Notes under the pieces: model-generated
What the model saw: the letters and a program-made list of their open reading frames with translations, nothing else
Database searches by the model: none
What the model was told of the DNA's origin: nothing
Origin: Actinomadura sp. WMMA1423
GTDB lineage: Bacteria > Actinomycetota > Actinomycetes > Streptosporangiales > Streptosporangiaceae
Direction of reading: 5' to 3'
Length of the DNA: 64,000 nucleotides
Assembly (NCBI RefSeq): GCF_006547145.1
Contig: NZ_CP041244.1
Coordinates: 7,874,001-7,938,000, forward strand
Made by a program: the position numbers and the translations under genes
Part shown: positions 42,215 through 49,692 of the stretch, piece by piece
Layout: each line of letters opens with the position of its first letter
Numbering within the stretch: position 1 is the stretch's first letter

Positions 42215-43039
42215 ATGGCGGGACCGGTGGAGGCTTCGCGCGGCGGGTTCCCTGTGGCGGCCGCCGTCCAGGGCCTGGGGGCGTACTGGACGGGCGGCCG
42301 CCGCGTCGAGCGCGCCGCCTACGCGGTCGGTGCCGCGCTGGTGGCCTCCGGCCTGCTGCACCTGGTCGTGTTCGCGGTGGACGGCGGCCCGTGGACGGGG
42401 CCGGTGTCGTGGCGCAAACCCGTCACCTTCGGGCTCTCGTTCGGGCTGACGCTGCTCACGATCGCCTGGGTGAGCGCGTCCGTCCGGCTCGGCGACCGCG
42501 TGCGGACCGCCGTCCTCGGCGTGTTCGCGGCCGACTGCGTCGTGGAGGTCGCCCTCATCACCCTCCAGGCGTGGCGCAAGGTGCCGTCCCACTTCAACGA
42601 GGAGACGGCGTTCGACACCGCCGTCACCCGGGCGCTCGCGGCGGGCGGCGGCGTCCTGATCGTCACGCTGGTGGCGCTCGCGGTCGCGTCCTTCCGCCGG
42701 AACGAGGAGGTCGCGCCGAGCATGCGGCTGGCCGTCCGGTCGGGTTTCGCCGCGCTGGTGCTCGCGCTGGCCTCGGGCGCGGCGATGATCGCCCGCGGCG
42801 TCCGGGCGGTGCGGTCCGGCGACCAGCAGGCCGCCTACCACGTGGTCGCCGCGCTGAAGCCGGCGCACTTCGTGACGATGCACGCGATCCTCGTCCTGCC
42901 CCTGCTGGCCTGGCTGCTCACGTTCACCGCCCTGCCCGAGAGCCGCCGCGTCCGGGTGGTCGCCCTCGCCTCGGGCGCCTACTGGGCGGTGGCGGCGGCG
43001 GTCATCGCGATCTCCGCCGTCCGGTTCGCGACCGCCTGA
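42215..43039 (+). CDS. Seven-helix-like hypothetical membrane protein
   Basis: 274 aa from ATG 42215 (GGAG six bases before); upstream in-frame ATG ignored. At least six hydrophobic segments: ERAAYAVGAALVASGLLHLVVF, VTFGLSFGLTLLTIAWVSASV, VLGVFAADCVVEVALITLQAW, ALAAGGGVLIVTLVALAVASF, SGFAALVLALASGAAMIA, TMHAILVLPLLAWLLTF and a C-terminal one. Conserved polar residues include PVSWRKPVTFG and KPAHFVTMHA, suggesting a haem- or quinone-type membrane protein, but I do not recognise the family. An operator-like repeat lies immediately upstream. Confidence 0.82.
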   Translation: MAGPVEASRGGFPVAAAVQGLGAYWTGGRRVERAAYAVGAALVASGLLHLVVFAVDGGPWTGPVSWRKPVTFGLSFGLTLLTIAWVSASVRLGDRVRTAVLGVFAADCVVEVALITLQAWRKVPSHFNEETAFDTAVTRALAAGGGVLIVTLVALAVASFRRNEEVAPSMRLAVRSGFAALVLALASGAAMIARGVRAVRSGDQQAAYHVVAALKPAHFVTMHAILVLPLLAWLLTFTALPESRRVRVVALASGAYWAVAAAVIAISAVRFATA

Positions 43040-43071
43040 GCACCCCGAGGGGCGCTCGGCGGAGACGCGAA

Positions 43072-43112
43072 CGCCCTGGCCCGCCGTCCCTCGCGGACGG
43101 CGGGCCAGGGCG
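43072..43112. terminator. Bidirectional terminator between membrane protein and MFS gene
   Basis: Perfect 18-bp arms CGCCCTGGCCCGCCGTCC / GGACGGCGGGCCAGGGCG with a 5-nt loop, between converging stops at 43039 and 43122. Confidence 0.88.
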
Positions 43113-43121
43113 GGCGGAGGA

Positions 43122-44597
43122 TCAGTGCGCGCGGGCGCCTCGGGGGAGCAGGAAGGCGATCAGGAACGCGGCGGCGGTGAGCCCGGCGGTCAGGGCGGTG
43201 ACCTGCTCCGCGGCCTCCAGCGCGGCCGGCGCCGGGAAGCGCCCGGCCACGGGGGCGCCGATCACCCCGAAGAAGACCGTGCCGAGGACCGCGATGCCGA
43301 GGGACGCGCCGAGCTGCTGGACCGACTCCAGCGCGGCCGAGCCGGAGCCCACCTCGTGGTCGGCGATGCCCGCGACGATGACGTCGAACAGCGGGACGAA
43401 GATCATGCCCATGCCGGCGCCGAACAGCAGCAGCGGCGCGGCCAGGTGCCAGCCGCCGACGCCCGTCCCGACCGCCTCGAACACCGCGTACAGGGCGGTC
43501 AGGCCCGCGGCCATCAGCGCCAGGCCGAGGTGCAGGATCCTGCGGCCGAGCCTGGCCATGGTCATGCCGCTGAACGCCGACCCGGCGAACGCTCCTACCG
43601 CCCAGGACGACATGGCGAGGCTCGCGGCCAGCGGCGTGTAGCCGAGGCCGAGCTGGAGGAAGAGGCCGGTGGCGAGCGAGAACCCGGCGATCGCGCCGAA
43701 GAAGACGACGACGAACAGGACCCCGGAGGCGTAGGCCCGGTCGGCGAACACGCTCAGCCGGACCAGCGGCGTCCGGCCCCGGCGGGTGCGGCGCAGCTGG
43801 TGCCGGGCGAACAGGGCGAGGACGGGGACCGAGCCGGCCAGCAGTGCGAGCGACCAGGCGGGCCAGCCGAGCTCGCGGCCCTGGACGAGCGGGTACACCA
43901 GCATGCTCATGCCGAGGCCGCCGAGCAGCATCCCGGCGCCGTCCAGGCCGCCCGACCGGTCCGCGGCCGCCGGGGCGGGCAGCGCCCGGGCGCCCACGGC
44001 CAGCGCGTAGGCGCCGACCGGCACGTTCACCAGGAAGATCGCGCGCCAGCCGGTGCCGAAGAGGTCGGCGTCGATCAGCAGGCCCGCGACCACCGGACCG
44101 AGGATGGTGGCCAGCCCGATCACCGGCCCGAACAGCGCGAACGCCTTCCCGGTGTCCCGGCCGAACAGGTCCCGGATCAGCCCGAAGCCCTGCGGGACCA
44201 TCACCGCGGCGCACAGCCCCTGCGCGACCCGCGCGGCGATCAGGCTCTCCGGCGACCAGGCGAGCGCGCACGCCACCGACATCGCCATGAACCCGGCCGC
44301 CCCCGCGAGCAGGACGGGCCGCCGCCCGAACATGTCGCCGAGCCGGCCGCCGGTCAGCAGCGCCACCGCGAGGGCGAGCGTGTAGCCGGCGACCGTCCAC
44401 TGCAGCGCGGAGTACGACCCGCCGAGGTCGGCGCGGATCGCGGGCGCGGCCACGTTCACCACGGTGGAGTCGAGCAGGTTCAACAGGGTGGCGGCCAGGA
44501 TCGCCGAGAGGCCGAGCCAGCGGCGCGGGGTCGGCGCGGCGCCGTCGCCGGGGCGGGTCCCGGTCCCGGCGGCCGGGGTTTCGAGGGTGGCGGTCAT
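43122..44597 (-). CDS. MFS multidrug exporter, DHA2 (EmrB/QacA) type
   Basis: 491 aa, 14 membrane helices. The DHA2 signatures are visible: ATLLNLLDSTVVNVAAPAIRADLG in helix 1, GRLGDMFGRRPVLLAGA (motif A), GPVIGLATILGPVVAGLLID (motif C, antiporter), and FLVNVPVG. Family members export drugs, dyes or secondary metabolites in exchange for protons. The start has AGAAGGGACGG upstream. Two near-identical operator palindromes flank the -10 box but no TetR gene is adjacent, so its repressor lies elsewhere. Confidence 0.93.
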   Translation of the reverse strand: MTATLETPAAGTGTRPGDGAAPTPRRWLGLSAILAATLLNLLDSTVVNVAAPAIRADLGGSYSALQWTVAGYTLALAVALLTGGRLGDMFGRRPVLLAGAAGFMAMSVACALAWSPESLIAARVAQGLCAAVMVPQGFGLIRDLFGRDTGKAFALFGPVIGLATILGPVVAGLLIDADLFGTGWRAIFLVNVPVGAYALAVGARALPAPAAADRSGGLDGAGMLLGGLGMSMLVYPLVQGRELGWPAWSLALLAGSVPVLALFARHQLRRTRRGRTPLVRLSVFADRAYASGVLFVVVFFGAIAGFSLATGLFLQLGLGYTPLAASLAMSSWAVGAFAGSAFSGMTMARLGRRILHLGLALMAAGLTALYAVFEAVGTGVGGWHLAAPLLLFGAGMGMIFVPLFDVIVAGIADHEVGSGSAALESVQQLGASLGIAVLGTVFFGVIGAPVAGRFPAPAALEAAEQVTALTAGLTAAAFLIAFLLPRGARAH

Positions 44598-44619
44598 GGT
44601 CCGTCCCTTCTACTTGGAG

Positions 44620-44665
44620 CGGAATGCTCTGTTCCGATAGTAGCAGAACGGAATGCTCCATTCCA
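44620..44665 (-). promoter_or_regulatory. MFS promoter bracketed by two TetR-type operators
   Basis: Two copies of the palindrome CGGAATGCTCYRTTCC lie at 44620-44636 and 44649-44665, 29 bp centre to centre. On the minus strand a -10 box TACTAT (44637-44642) lies between them. Binding to either site would block transcription. The sequence is of the TetR-operator kind (GGAATG..CATTCC). Confidence 0.75.
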
Positions 44666-44738
44666 CAGTTGGACGGGCTCCGATCCGGCGGTGGGGCATG
44701 GGGTCCGCTTCGTCCGGGGATGCCATACGCTTCGAGGT

Positions 44739-45161
44739 ATGGACGAGGTTTCGGCCGGCACGTCTCCCGGGGCGGAGCCCGGCGGGCGGGAGCACGGCAA
44801 GGGCGGGCTGCGGCGCTTCCTGCGGCGCATGGCGTCCAGCAAGGCCGAACTCGAGGCCGAGGAACTGCAGAAGACCGCCGGCGACGAGGGCGCGACGCCG
44901 ATCACCGACTGCGCCGCGCGCAAGCGCCACTGCGTGGCGGGTACGCTACGTACCGTGACCCTCCGTCCCCGGGGCGGCGCCCCCGCCCTGGAGGCCGAGC
45001 TCTACGACGGCACCGACGTGATCAACCTGGTCTGGCTCGGCCGCCGCAAGATCGCCGGGATCGACCCGGGGCGGCGGCTGCGGGCCGAGGGCCTGGTGAG
45101 CGAGCAGGACGGGCGCAAGGTCATGTTCAATCCGCGATACGAGTTGCGCGGCGGCGCGTGA
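44739..45161 (+). CDS. OB-fold nucleic-acid-binding domain protein
   Basis: 140 aa. ATG 44739 follows a -10-like TACGCT by 7 nt and has no proper ribosome site, so leaderless translation is likely. A charged helical N-terminus (LRRFLRRMASSKAELEAEELQ) precedes an OB-fold: CVAGTLRTVTLRPRGGAPALEAELYDGTDVINLVWLGRRKIAGI, DPGRRLRAEGLVSEQDGRKVMFNPRYEL. This matches the small OB-fold protein that sits between DUF3710 and DUF3159 in many actinomycetes. Likely binds RNA or single-stranded DNA; no experimental role is known to me. Confidence 0.9.
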   Translation: MDEVSAGTSPGAEPGGREHGKGGLRRFLRRMASSKAELEAEELQKTAGDEGATPITDCAARKRHCVAGTLRTVTLRPRGGAPALEAELYDGTDVINLVWLGRRKIAGIDPGRRLRAEGLVSEQDGRKVMFNPRYELRGGA

Positions 45162-45189
45162 GGCCGCGGCGATCCGCCGGGAGAGCGAC

Positions 45190-45885
45190 GTGAGCGAAGT
45201 GGAAACGGGCACCGCGCGGGAGGCCGCCGCGCACGACACCGTGGAGGCGGCCGTCCGCGCCCAGCTCAACAAGGCGCTCGGCGGCGTGCGCGGCATGGCC
45301 GAGGCGGCGGTCCCGACGATCGCCTTCACCGGCACCTACATCGCCGTCGAGGACATCAAGCTCGCCGTCGGCGCCGGGGTCGGCGCCGCGGTGCTGCTGC
45401 TCCTGGTCCGGCTCGCGCAGCGCTCCAGCCCCCAGTTCGTCCTCAACAGCCTGGTCGGCATCGCGATCGCCGCGTTCTTCGCGCTGCGCTCGGGCAAGGC
45501 CGAGGACGCCTTCCTGCCCGGCATCCTGCTCAACGCCGGCTACGGCGCCGCCATGATCTTCTCGATCGTCGTGCGCTGGCCGATCGTCGGCTTCATCATC
45601 GGATCGGTCACCGGCGACCCGACCGCCTGGCGGTCCGACCCCGGGATCGTCAAGCTGTGCTCCCGGCTCACCTGGCTGCTCGTGCTGCCCTGCGTCGTGC
45701 GCGTCGCCGTCCAGTACCCGATCTACCTCGCCGACGGCGACCAGAGCGGCCTGCTCGGCACCGCCAAGATAGCGATGGGCTGGCCGCTCCAGGTCGCCGC
45801 GCTGGCCGCCATGGTCTGGCTCCTCGCCCGCGGCCGCACCCCCCTCGGGCCTAGCACTCCCAAAGAAACCGAAGAACCCGCCTGA
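45190..45885 (+). CDS. DUF3159 family membrane protein
   Basis: 231 aa from GTG 45190, GGGAGAG just upstream, 28 bp after the OB-fold gene. Six hydrophobic segments including EAAVPTIAFTGTYIAVEDIKLAVGAGVGAAVLLLLVRLA, FVLNSLVGIAIAAFFALRSGKAEDAFLPGILLNAGYGAAMIFSIVVRWPIVGFIIGS. The LPGILLNAGY and RWPxxGF stretches are the DUF3159 hallmark; in some intracellular-septation-like proteins this fold is also found. Function unknown; always near the OB-fold and TrkA genes in Actinobacteria, as here. Confidence 0.92.
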   Translation: MSEVETGTAREAAAHDTVEAAVRAQLNKALGGVRGMAEAAVPTIAFTGTYIAVEDIKLAVGAGVGAAVLLLLVRLAQRSSPQFVLNSLVGIAIAAFFALRSGKAEDAFLPGILLNAGYGAAMIFSIVVRWPIVGFIIGSVTGDPTAWRSDPGIVKLCSRLTWLLVLPCVVRVAVQYPIYLADGDQSGLLGTAKIAMGWPLQVAALAAMVWLLARGRTPLGPSTPKETEEPA

Positions 45886-45959
45886 CCTCGACTTCTGCGC
45901 CTGACTCGGCCCCCGCCGCACCACGCGGCAACCTCAATGGTCGCGATCGCGTCCGAAGG

Positions 45960-45983
45960 CAGGTTCGAGCGTGCGAGAACCTG
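45960..45983. terminator. Hairpin between DUF3159 and the TrkA genes
   Basis: CAGGTTC-N10-GAACCTG, a 7-bp perfect inverted repeat between converging genes; weaker than the other terminators here. Confidence 0.45.
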
Positions 45984-46085
45984 ATCGCGCAGTGAGCCGC
46001 CAGGCGAGTCGGAGCGATGCCGGCGATCGCCCGTGTTTCTCGACGATGGAGGGCCGCCAGGCCCGAAGGAGGAGAGAAATGCCAG

Positions 46086-46745
46086 TCATCTGCCGCCTAG
46101 GAGTTCGGCGAGTTCGTCCTCCACGTCCTGGCTGGCCACGAACATCAGCTCGTCGCCGGGCTCCAGGGTGTCGTCGGACGTGGGGACCAGCACCCGGCCC
46201 TCGCGCAGGATCGCCACCAGGGCGGTGTCGCGCGGCCAGGGCACCGATCCGACGCGCTCGCCGCCGAGGGGAGCGTCCTCGGGCAGCGTCAGCTCCACCA
46301 GGTTCGCCTCGCCCTGGCGGAACGTCATCAGCCGGACGAGGTCGCCGACGCTGACGGCCTCCTCGACCAGCGCCGACAGCAGCCGCGGGGTGGAGACCGC
46401 GACGTCCACGCCCCACGACTCGTTGAACAGCCACTCGTTGTTCGGGTGGTTGATCCGCGCCACCACGCGCGGAACCCCGTACTCGGTCTTGGCCAGCAGC
46501 GACACCACGAGGTTGACCTTGTCGTCGCCGGAGGAGGCGACCACCACCTGGCAGCGCTCCAGCGCCGCGTCGTCCAGCGCGGCGATCTCGCACGCGTCGG
46601 CCAGCAGCCACTCCGCGCGGGGCACCATCTCCACCTTGATGGCCTTCGGGCTCTTGTCGATCAGGAGCACCTCGTGGCCGTTCTCCAGCAGCTCCTGGGC
46701 GATGGAGCGGCCCACCGCGCCGGCCCCAGCGATCGCGACCCGCAT
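46086..46745 (-). CDS. TrkA-type RCK protein (second of pair)
   Basis: 219 aa; ATG 46745 overlaps the upstream TGA as TGATG. TrkA_N Rossmann domain MRVAIAGAGAVGRSIAQELLENGHEVLLIDKSP with the GxGxxG nucleotide site, D at the end of strand 2, and ASSGDDKVNLVVSLLAK. The C-terminal RCK_C (VELTLPEDAPLGGERVGSV, EPGDELMFVASQDVEDEL) closes the protein. It binds NAD(H) or adenine nucleotides and gates a potassium transporter. With the upstream gene it likely controls the KimA-like importer transcribed in the opposite direction. Confidence 0.93.
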   Translation of the reverse strand: MRVAIAGAGAVGRSIAQELLENGHEVLLIDKSPKAIKVEMVPRAEWLLADACEIAALDDAALERCQVVVASSGDDKVNLVVSLLAKTEYGVPRVVARINHPNNEWLFNESWGVDVAVSTPRLLSALVEEAVSVGDLVRLMTFRQGEANLVELTLPEDAPLGGERVGSVPWPRDTALVAILREGRVLVPTSDDTLEPGDELMFVASQDVEDELAELLGGR

Positions 46746-47410
46746 CAGGCGTCCTCCCCGTTCCGCGCCGCGACGGCGGCGTTGACACGCTCCAGATCGT
46801 CGGCCCCGGCCATGATGTGCACGATGTCGCCGTCCTGGATCACCGTGTCCCGCTCGGGGACGAGCGCCTCGCCCATGCGGGACAGGAACGCCACACGGGT
46901 CCGCGCGTGCTCCTCGAGCGCGCCGACCTTCTCGCCGACCCACAGGTGGCCGGAGTCGAGCTCGGCGAGGACGACCTCGCCGGTCGGGTCGCGCCACAGC
47001 GGCTCGGCGCCCTCGGGGAGCAGGCGGCGCAGGATCTGGTCGGCCGTCCACCGCACGGTCGCGACCGTGGGGATGCCGAGGCGCTGGTAGACCTCCGCCC
47101 GCCGCGGGTCGTAGATCCGGGCCACGACGTTGTCGACCCCGAACGTCTCGCGCGCCACCCGCGCGGAGATGATGTTGGAGTTGTCGCCGCTGCTGACGGC
47201 CACGAACGCCGACGCGCGCTCGATGCCCGCCTCGGCGATCACCTCCCGGTCGAACCCGAAGCCCGTGATGCGGCGGCCCCGGAACCCGCTGCGCAGCCGG
47301 CGGAACGCCTCCGGGCTCTGGTCGATGATGGCCACCGAGTGACCCTTGTCCTCCAGGATGTGGGCGAGCGTCGAGCCGACCCGCCCGCATCCCATGATCA
47401 CGATATGCAC
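46745..47410 (-). CDS. TrkA-type RCK protein (first of pair)
   Basis: 221 aa from GTG 47410, with AGAGGGAA upstream and the Rossmann strand starting directly (VHIVIMGCGRVGSTLAHILEDKGHSVAIIDQSP). The nucleotide-binding GCGRVG, an acidic end of strand 2 and AVSSGDNSNIISARVA are present; the C-terminal RCK_C covers ~140-221 (VVLAELDSGHLWVGEKVGAL, VIQDGDIVHIMAG). The two TrkA genes differ in sequence and are probably a heteromeric regulatory pair. A 248-bp gap separates it from the KimA-like gene. Confidence 0.93.
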   Translation of the reverse strand: MHIVIMGCGRVGSTLAHILEDKGHSVAIIDQSPEAFRRLRSGFRGRRITGFGFDREVIAEAGIERASAFVAVSSGDNSNIISARVARETFGVDNVVARIYDPRRAEVYQRLGIPTVATVRWTADQILRRLLPEGAEPLWRDPTGEVVLAELDSGHLWVGEKVGALEEHARTRVAFLSRMGEALVPERDTVIQDGDIVHIMAGADDLERVNAAVAARNGEDA

Positions 47411-47658
47411 GGCCGTTCCCTCTTCCGTCCAGGGGACGTTCCCCCTGTCCCCCCCGCGCCGGGCACGGCACTCGCCGCCGTCACCGTGCCGCGCCCGAGG
47501 ACCGTTTCCTGTGAATGATCCCTGCCGGCCTGCAAACCTACACATCCGCCCAGGCGAGTACTACCCAACCAGCTATCCGCCGGGGCGGCGAGGCCGCCGG
47601 GAAGCCCGGCCGCCACCCGGCGATCCGGCCCGCCCGGCAGCGGCTAGAGTCTCGTTGC

Positions 47659-49692
47659 GTGTCAAAGGTTCCCGACCTCGCGAAGCGGCTCCTCCTCGGC
47701 CGCGCGCTGAGCAGCTCCCAGCAGCACGAGCAGCTGCTGAAGAAGCGCATCGCGCTGCCCGTCTTCGCGAGCGACGCGCTCTCGTCGGTCGCCTACGCCC
47801 CGCAGGAGATCCTCCTCGCGCTCGGCGCGGGCGGCCTGGTGATGTACCACTACACACCGTGGCTCGCCGCTGCCGTCGTGGTCATCCTGCTGACCGTGGT
47901 CGCCTCCTACCGGCAGAACGTCCGGGCCTACCAGAGCGGCGGCGGCGACTTCGAGGTCGCCACCACCAACCTCGGCGACAACTGGGGCGTCGTCGTGGCC
48001 AGCGCGCTGCTGGTCGACTACGTCCTCACCGTGGCGGTGTCGGTGTCGTCCGGCGTGGAGAACCTCGGCGCGCTGCTGAAGTTCATGCAGCCGCACGAGG
48101 TCGTCGTCGCGATCGCCATCGTCGTCCTGCTCACCCTCGGGAACCTGCGGGGCCTCAAGGAGGCCGGGGTCGCCTTCGCGGTCCCCACCTACCTGTTCAT
48201 GTTCGCGGTCTTCAGCATGCTGGCGTGGGGCATCGTCCGGCTGCTGTCGGGCACCCACCTGGAGGCCGAGACGGCGCACTACGAGGTCCGCGGCGACGAG
48301 ATGGGCCTCGCCGGGTTCGCCCTCGTGTTCCTGCTGCTGCGGGCCTTCTCCTCCGGCTGCGCCGCGCTGACCGGGGTGGAGGCGATCAGCAACGGCGTGC
48401 CCGCGTTCCGCAAGCCCAAGGGCGAGAACGCCGCCACGACCCTGCTGATGCTCGGCCTCGTCGCGATGACGCTGTTCGGCGGCGTGACCGCGTTCGCCTA
48501 CATCACCGACGCCAAGTTCGCCGAGCCCGACCAGGGCAGCCACCTGATCGATCCGTCCACCGGCAAGCCCGTCACCGACGCCGACCCGGTGATCGCCCAG
48601 GTGGCGCACACCGTGTTCAGCAACTTCACCCCCGGGTTCGCGCTGGTCACCGCCATGACCGCGCTGATCCTGTTCCTCGCCGCCAACACCGCGTTCAACG
48701 GGTTCCCGGTGCTCGGCTCGGTGCTCGCGCGCAACCGCTACCTGCCGCGCCAGCTGCACACCCGCGGCGACCGGCTCGCCTACAGCAACGGCATCATCAT
48801 CCTCGCCACCATGGCCGGGCTGCTGATCTACGCCTACGACGCGTCCGTCAGCCGGCTGATCCCGCTCTACACCGTCGGCGTCTTCGTGTCGTTCACCGTC
48901 AGCCAGGTCGGGATGGTGCGGCACTGGAACCGGCTCCTGGCCGCCGAGGGCGACCCGGCGCAGCGCCGCCGGATGCGCACCTCCCGCGGGATCAACGCCT
49001 TCGGCGCCACGCTCACCGGCATCGTCCTGGTCGTCGTGCTGATCACCAAGTTCGCGCTGGGCGCCTACATCGTCTGCATCGCGATGCCGGTGCTGTTCAT
49101 GCTGATGAAGGCGATCCGGCGGCACTACGACCGGGTCGCCGCCGAGCTGGTGCCCTCCGGCGAGGACGTCGCGCTGCCCGCCCGCAACCACGGCATCGTG
49201 CTCGTATCCAAGATCCACAAGCCGACGCTGCGGGCCCTGGCCTACGCCCGGGCCACCCGCCCCTCCACGCTGGAGGCGGTGACCGTGGCCGTGGACGCCG
49301 AGGAGTCGCAGCGGCTCCAGGAGGAGTGGGACGCCCTCGACATCCCCGTCCCGCTGAAGATCCTCGACTCGCCGTACCGGGAGATCACGCGCCCCGTCCT
49401 GTCCTACGTCAAGGGCGTCCGGCGCAAGAGCCCCCGCGACGTCGTCACCGTGTTCATCCCGGAATACGTCGTCGGCCACTGGTGGGAGCACCTCCTGCAC
49501 AACCAGAGCGCGCTGCGGCTGAAGGGCCGGCTGCTGTTCCAGCCCGGCGTGATGGTCACGAGCGTCGCGTGGCAGCTCCAGTCCTCCGACCGCCTCAAGG
49601 GACGCAAGGAGCCGCCGGGTCCGGGCTCGTCGCGGCGCCCGCCGCGGACCGGGGCACCCCCCGGTGCCGGTAGTGTTTCGGACCGTGACTGA
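47659..49692 (+). CDS. kimA: KimA-like APC-family potassium importer
   Basis: 677 aa from GTG 47659; the -10-like TAGAGT ends 8 nt before it, no ribosome site, hence leaderless. Twelve membrane helices of the APC fold followed by a ~170-residue cytoplasmic domain. Segments shared with Bacillus KimA, as I recall it: FASDALSSVAYAPQEILLAL, LLVDYVLTVAVSVSSG, FSSGCAALTGVEAISNGVPA, FLAANTAFNGFPVLGSVLAR, RGDRLAYSNGIIIL and the C-terminal HWWEHLLHNQSALRL. KimA is a high-affinity H+/K+ symporter controlled by c-di-AMP. The divergent RCK pair strongly supports a potassium role over amino-acid transport, the default APC annotation. Confidence 0.85.
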   Translation: MSKVPDLAKRLLLGRALSSSQQHEQLLKKRIALPVFASDALSSVAYAPQEILLALGAGGLVMYHYTPWLAAAVVVILLTVVASYRQNVRAYQSGGGDFEVATTNLGDNWGVVVASALLVDYVLTVAVSVSSGVENLGALLKFMQPHEVVVAIAIVVLLTLGNLRGLKEAGVAFAVPTYLFMFAVFSMLAWGIVRLLSGTHLEAETAHYEVRGDEMGLAGFALVFLLLRAFSSGCAALTGVEAISNGVPAFRKPKGENAATTLLMLGLVAMTLFGGVTAFAYITDAKFAEPDQGSHLIDPSTGKPVTDADPVIAQVAHTVFSNFTPGFALVTAMTALILFLAANTAFNGFPVLGSVLARNRYLPRQLHTRGDRLAYSNGIIILATMAGLLIYAYDASVSRLIPLYTVGVFVSFTVSQVGMVRHWNRLLAAEGDPAQRRRMRTSRGINAFGATLTGIVLVVVLITKFALGAYIVCIAMPVLFMLMKAIRRHYDRVAAELVPSGEDVALPARNHGIVLVSKIHKPTLRALAYARATRPSTLEAVTVAVDAEESQRLQEEWDALDIPVPLKILDSPYREITRPVLSYVKGVRRKSPRDVVTVFIPEYVVGHWWEHLLHNQSALRLKGRLLFQPGVMVTSVAWQLQSSDRLKGRKEPPGPGSSRRPPRTGAPPGAGSVSDRD

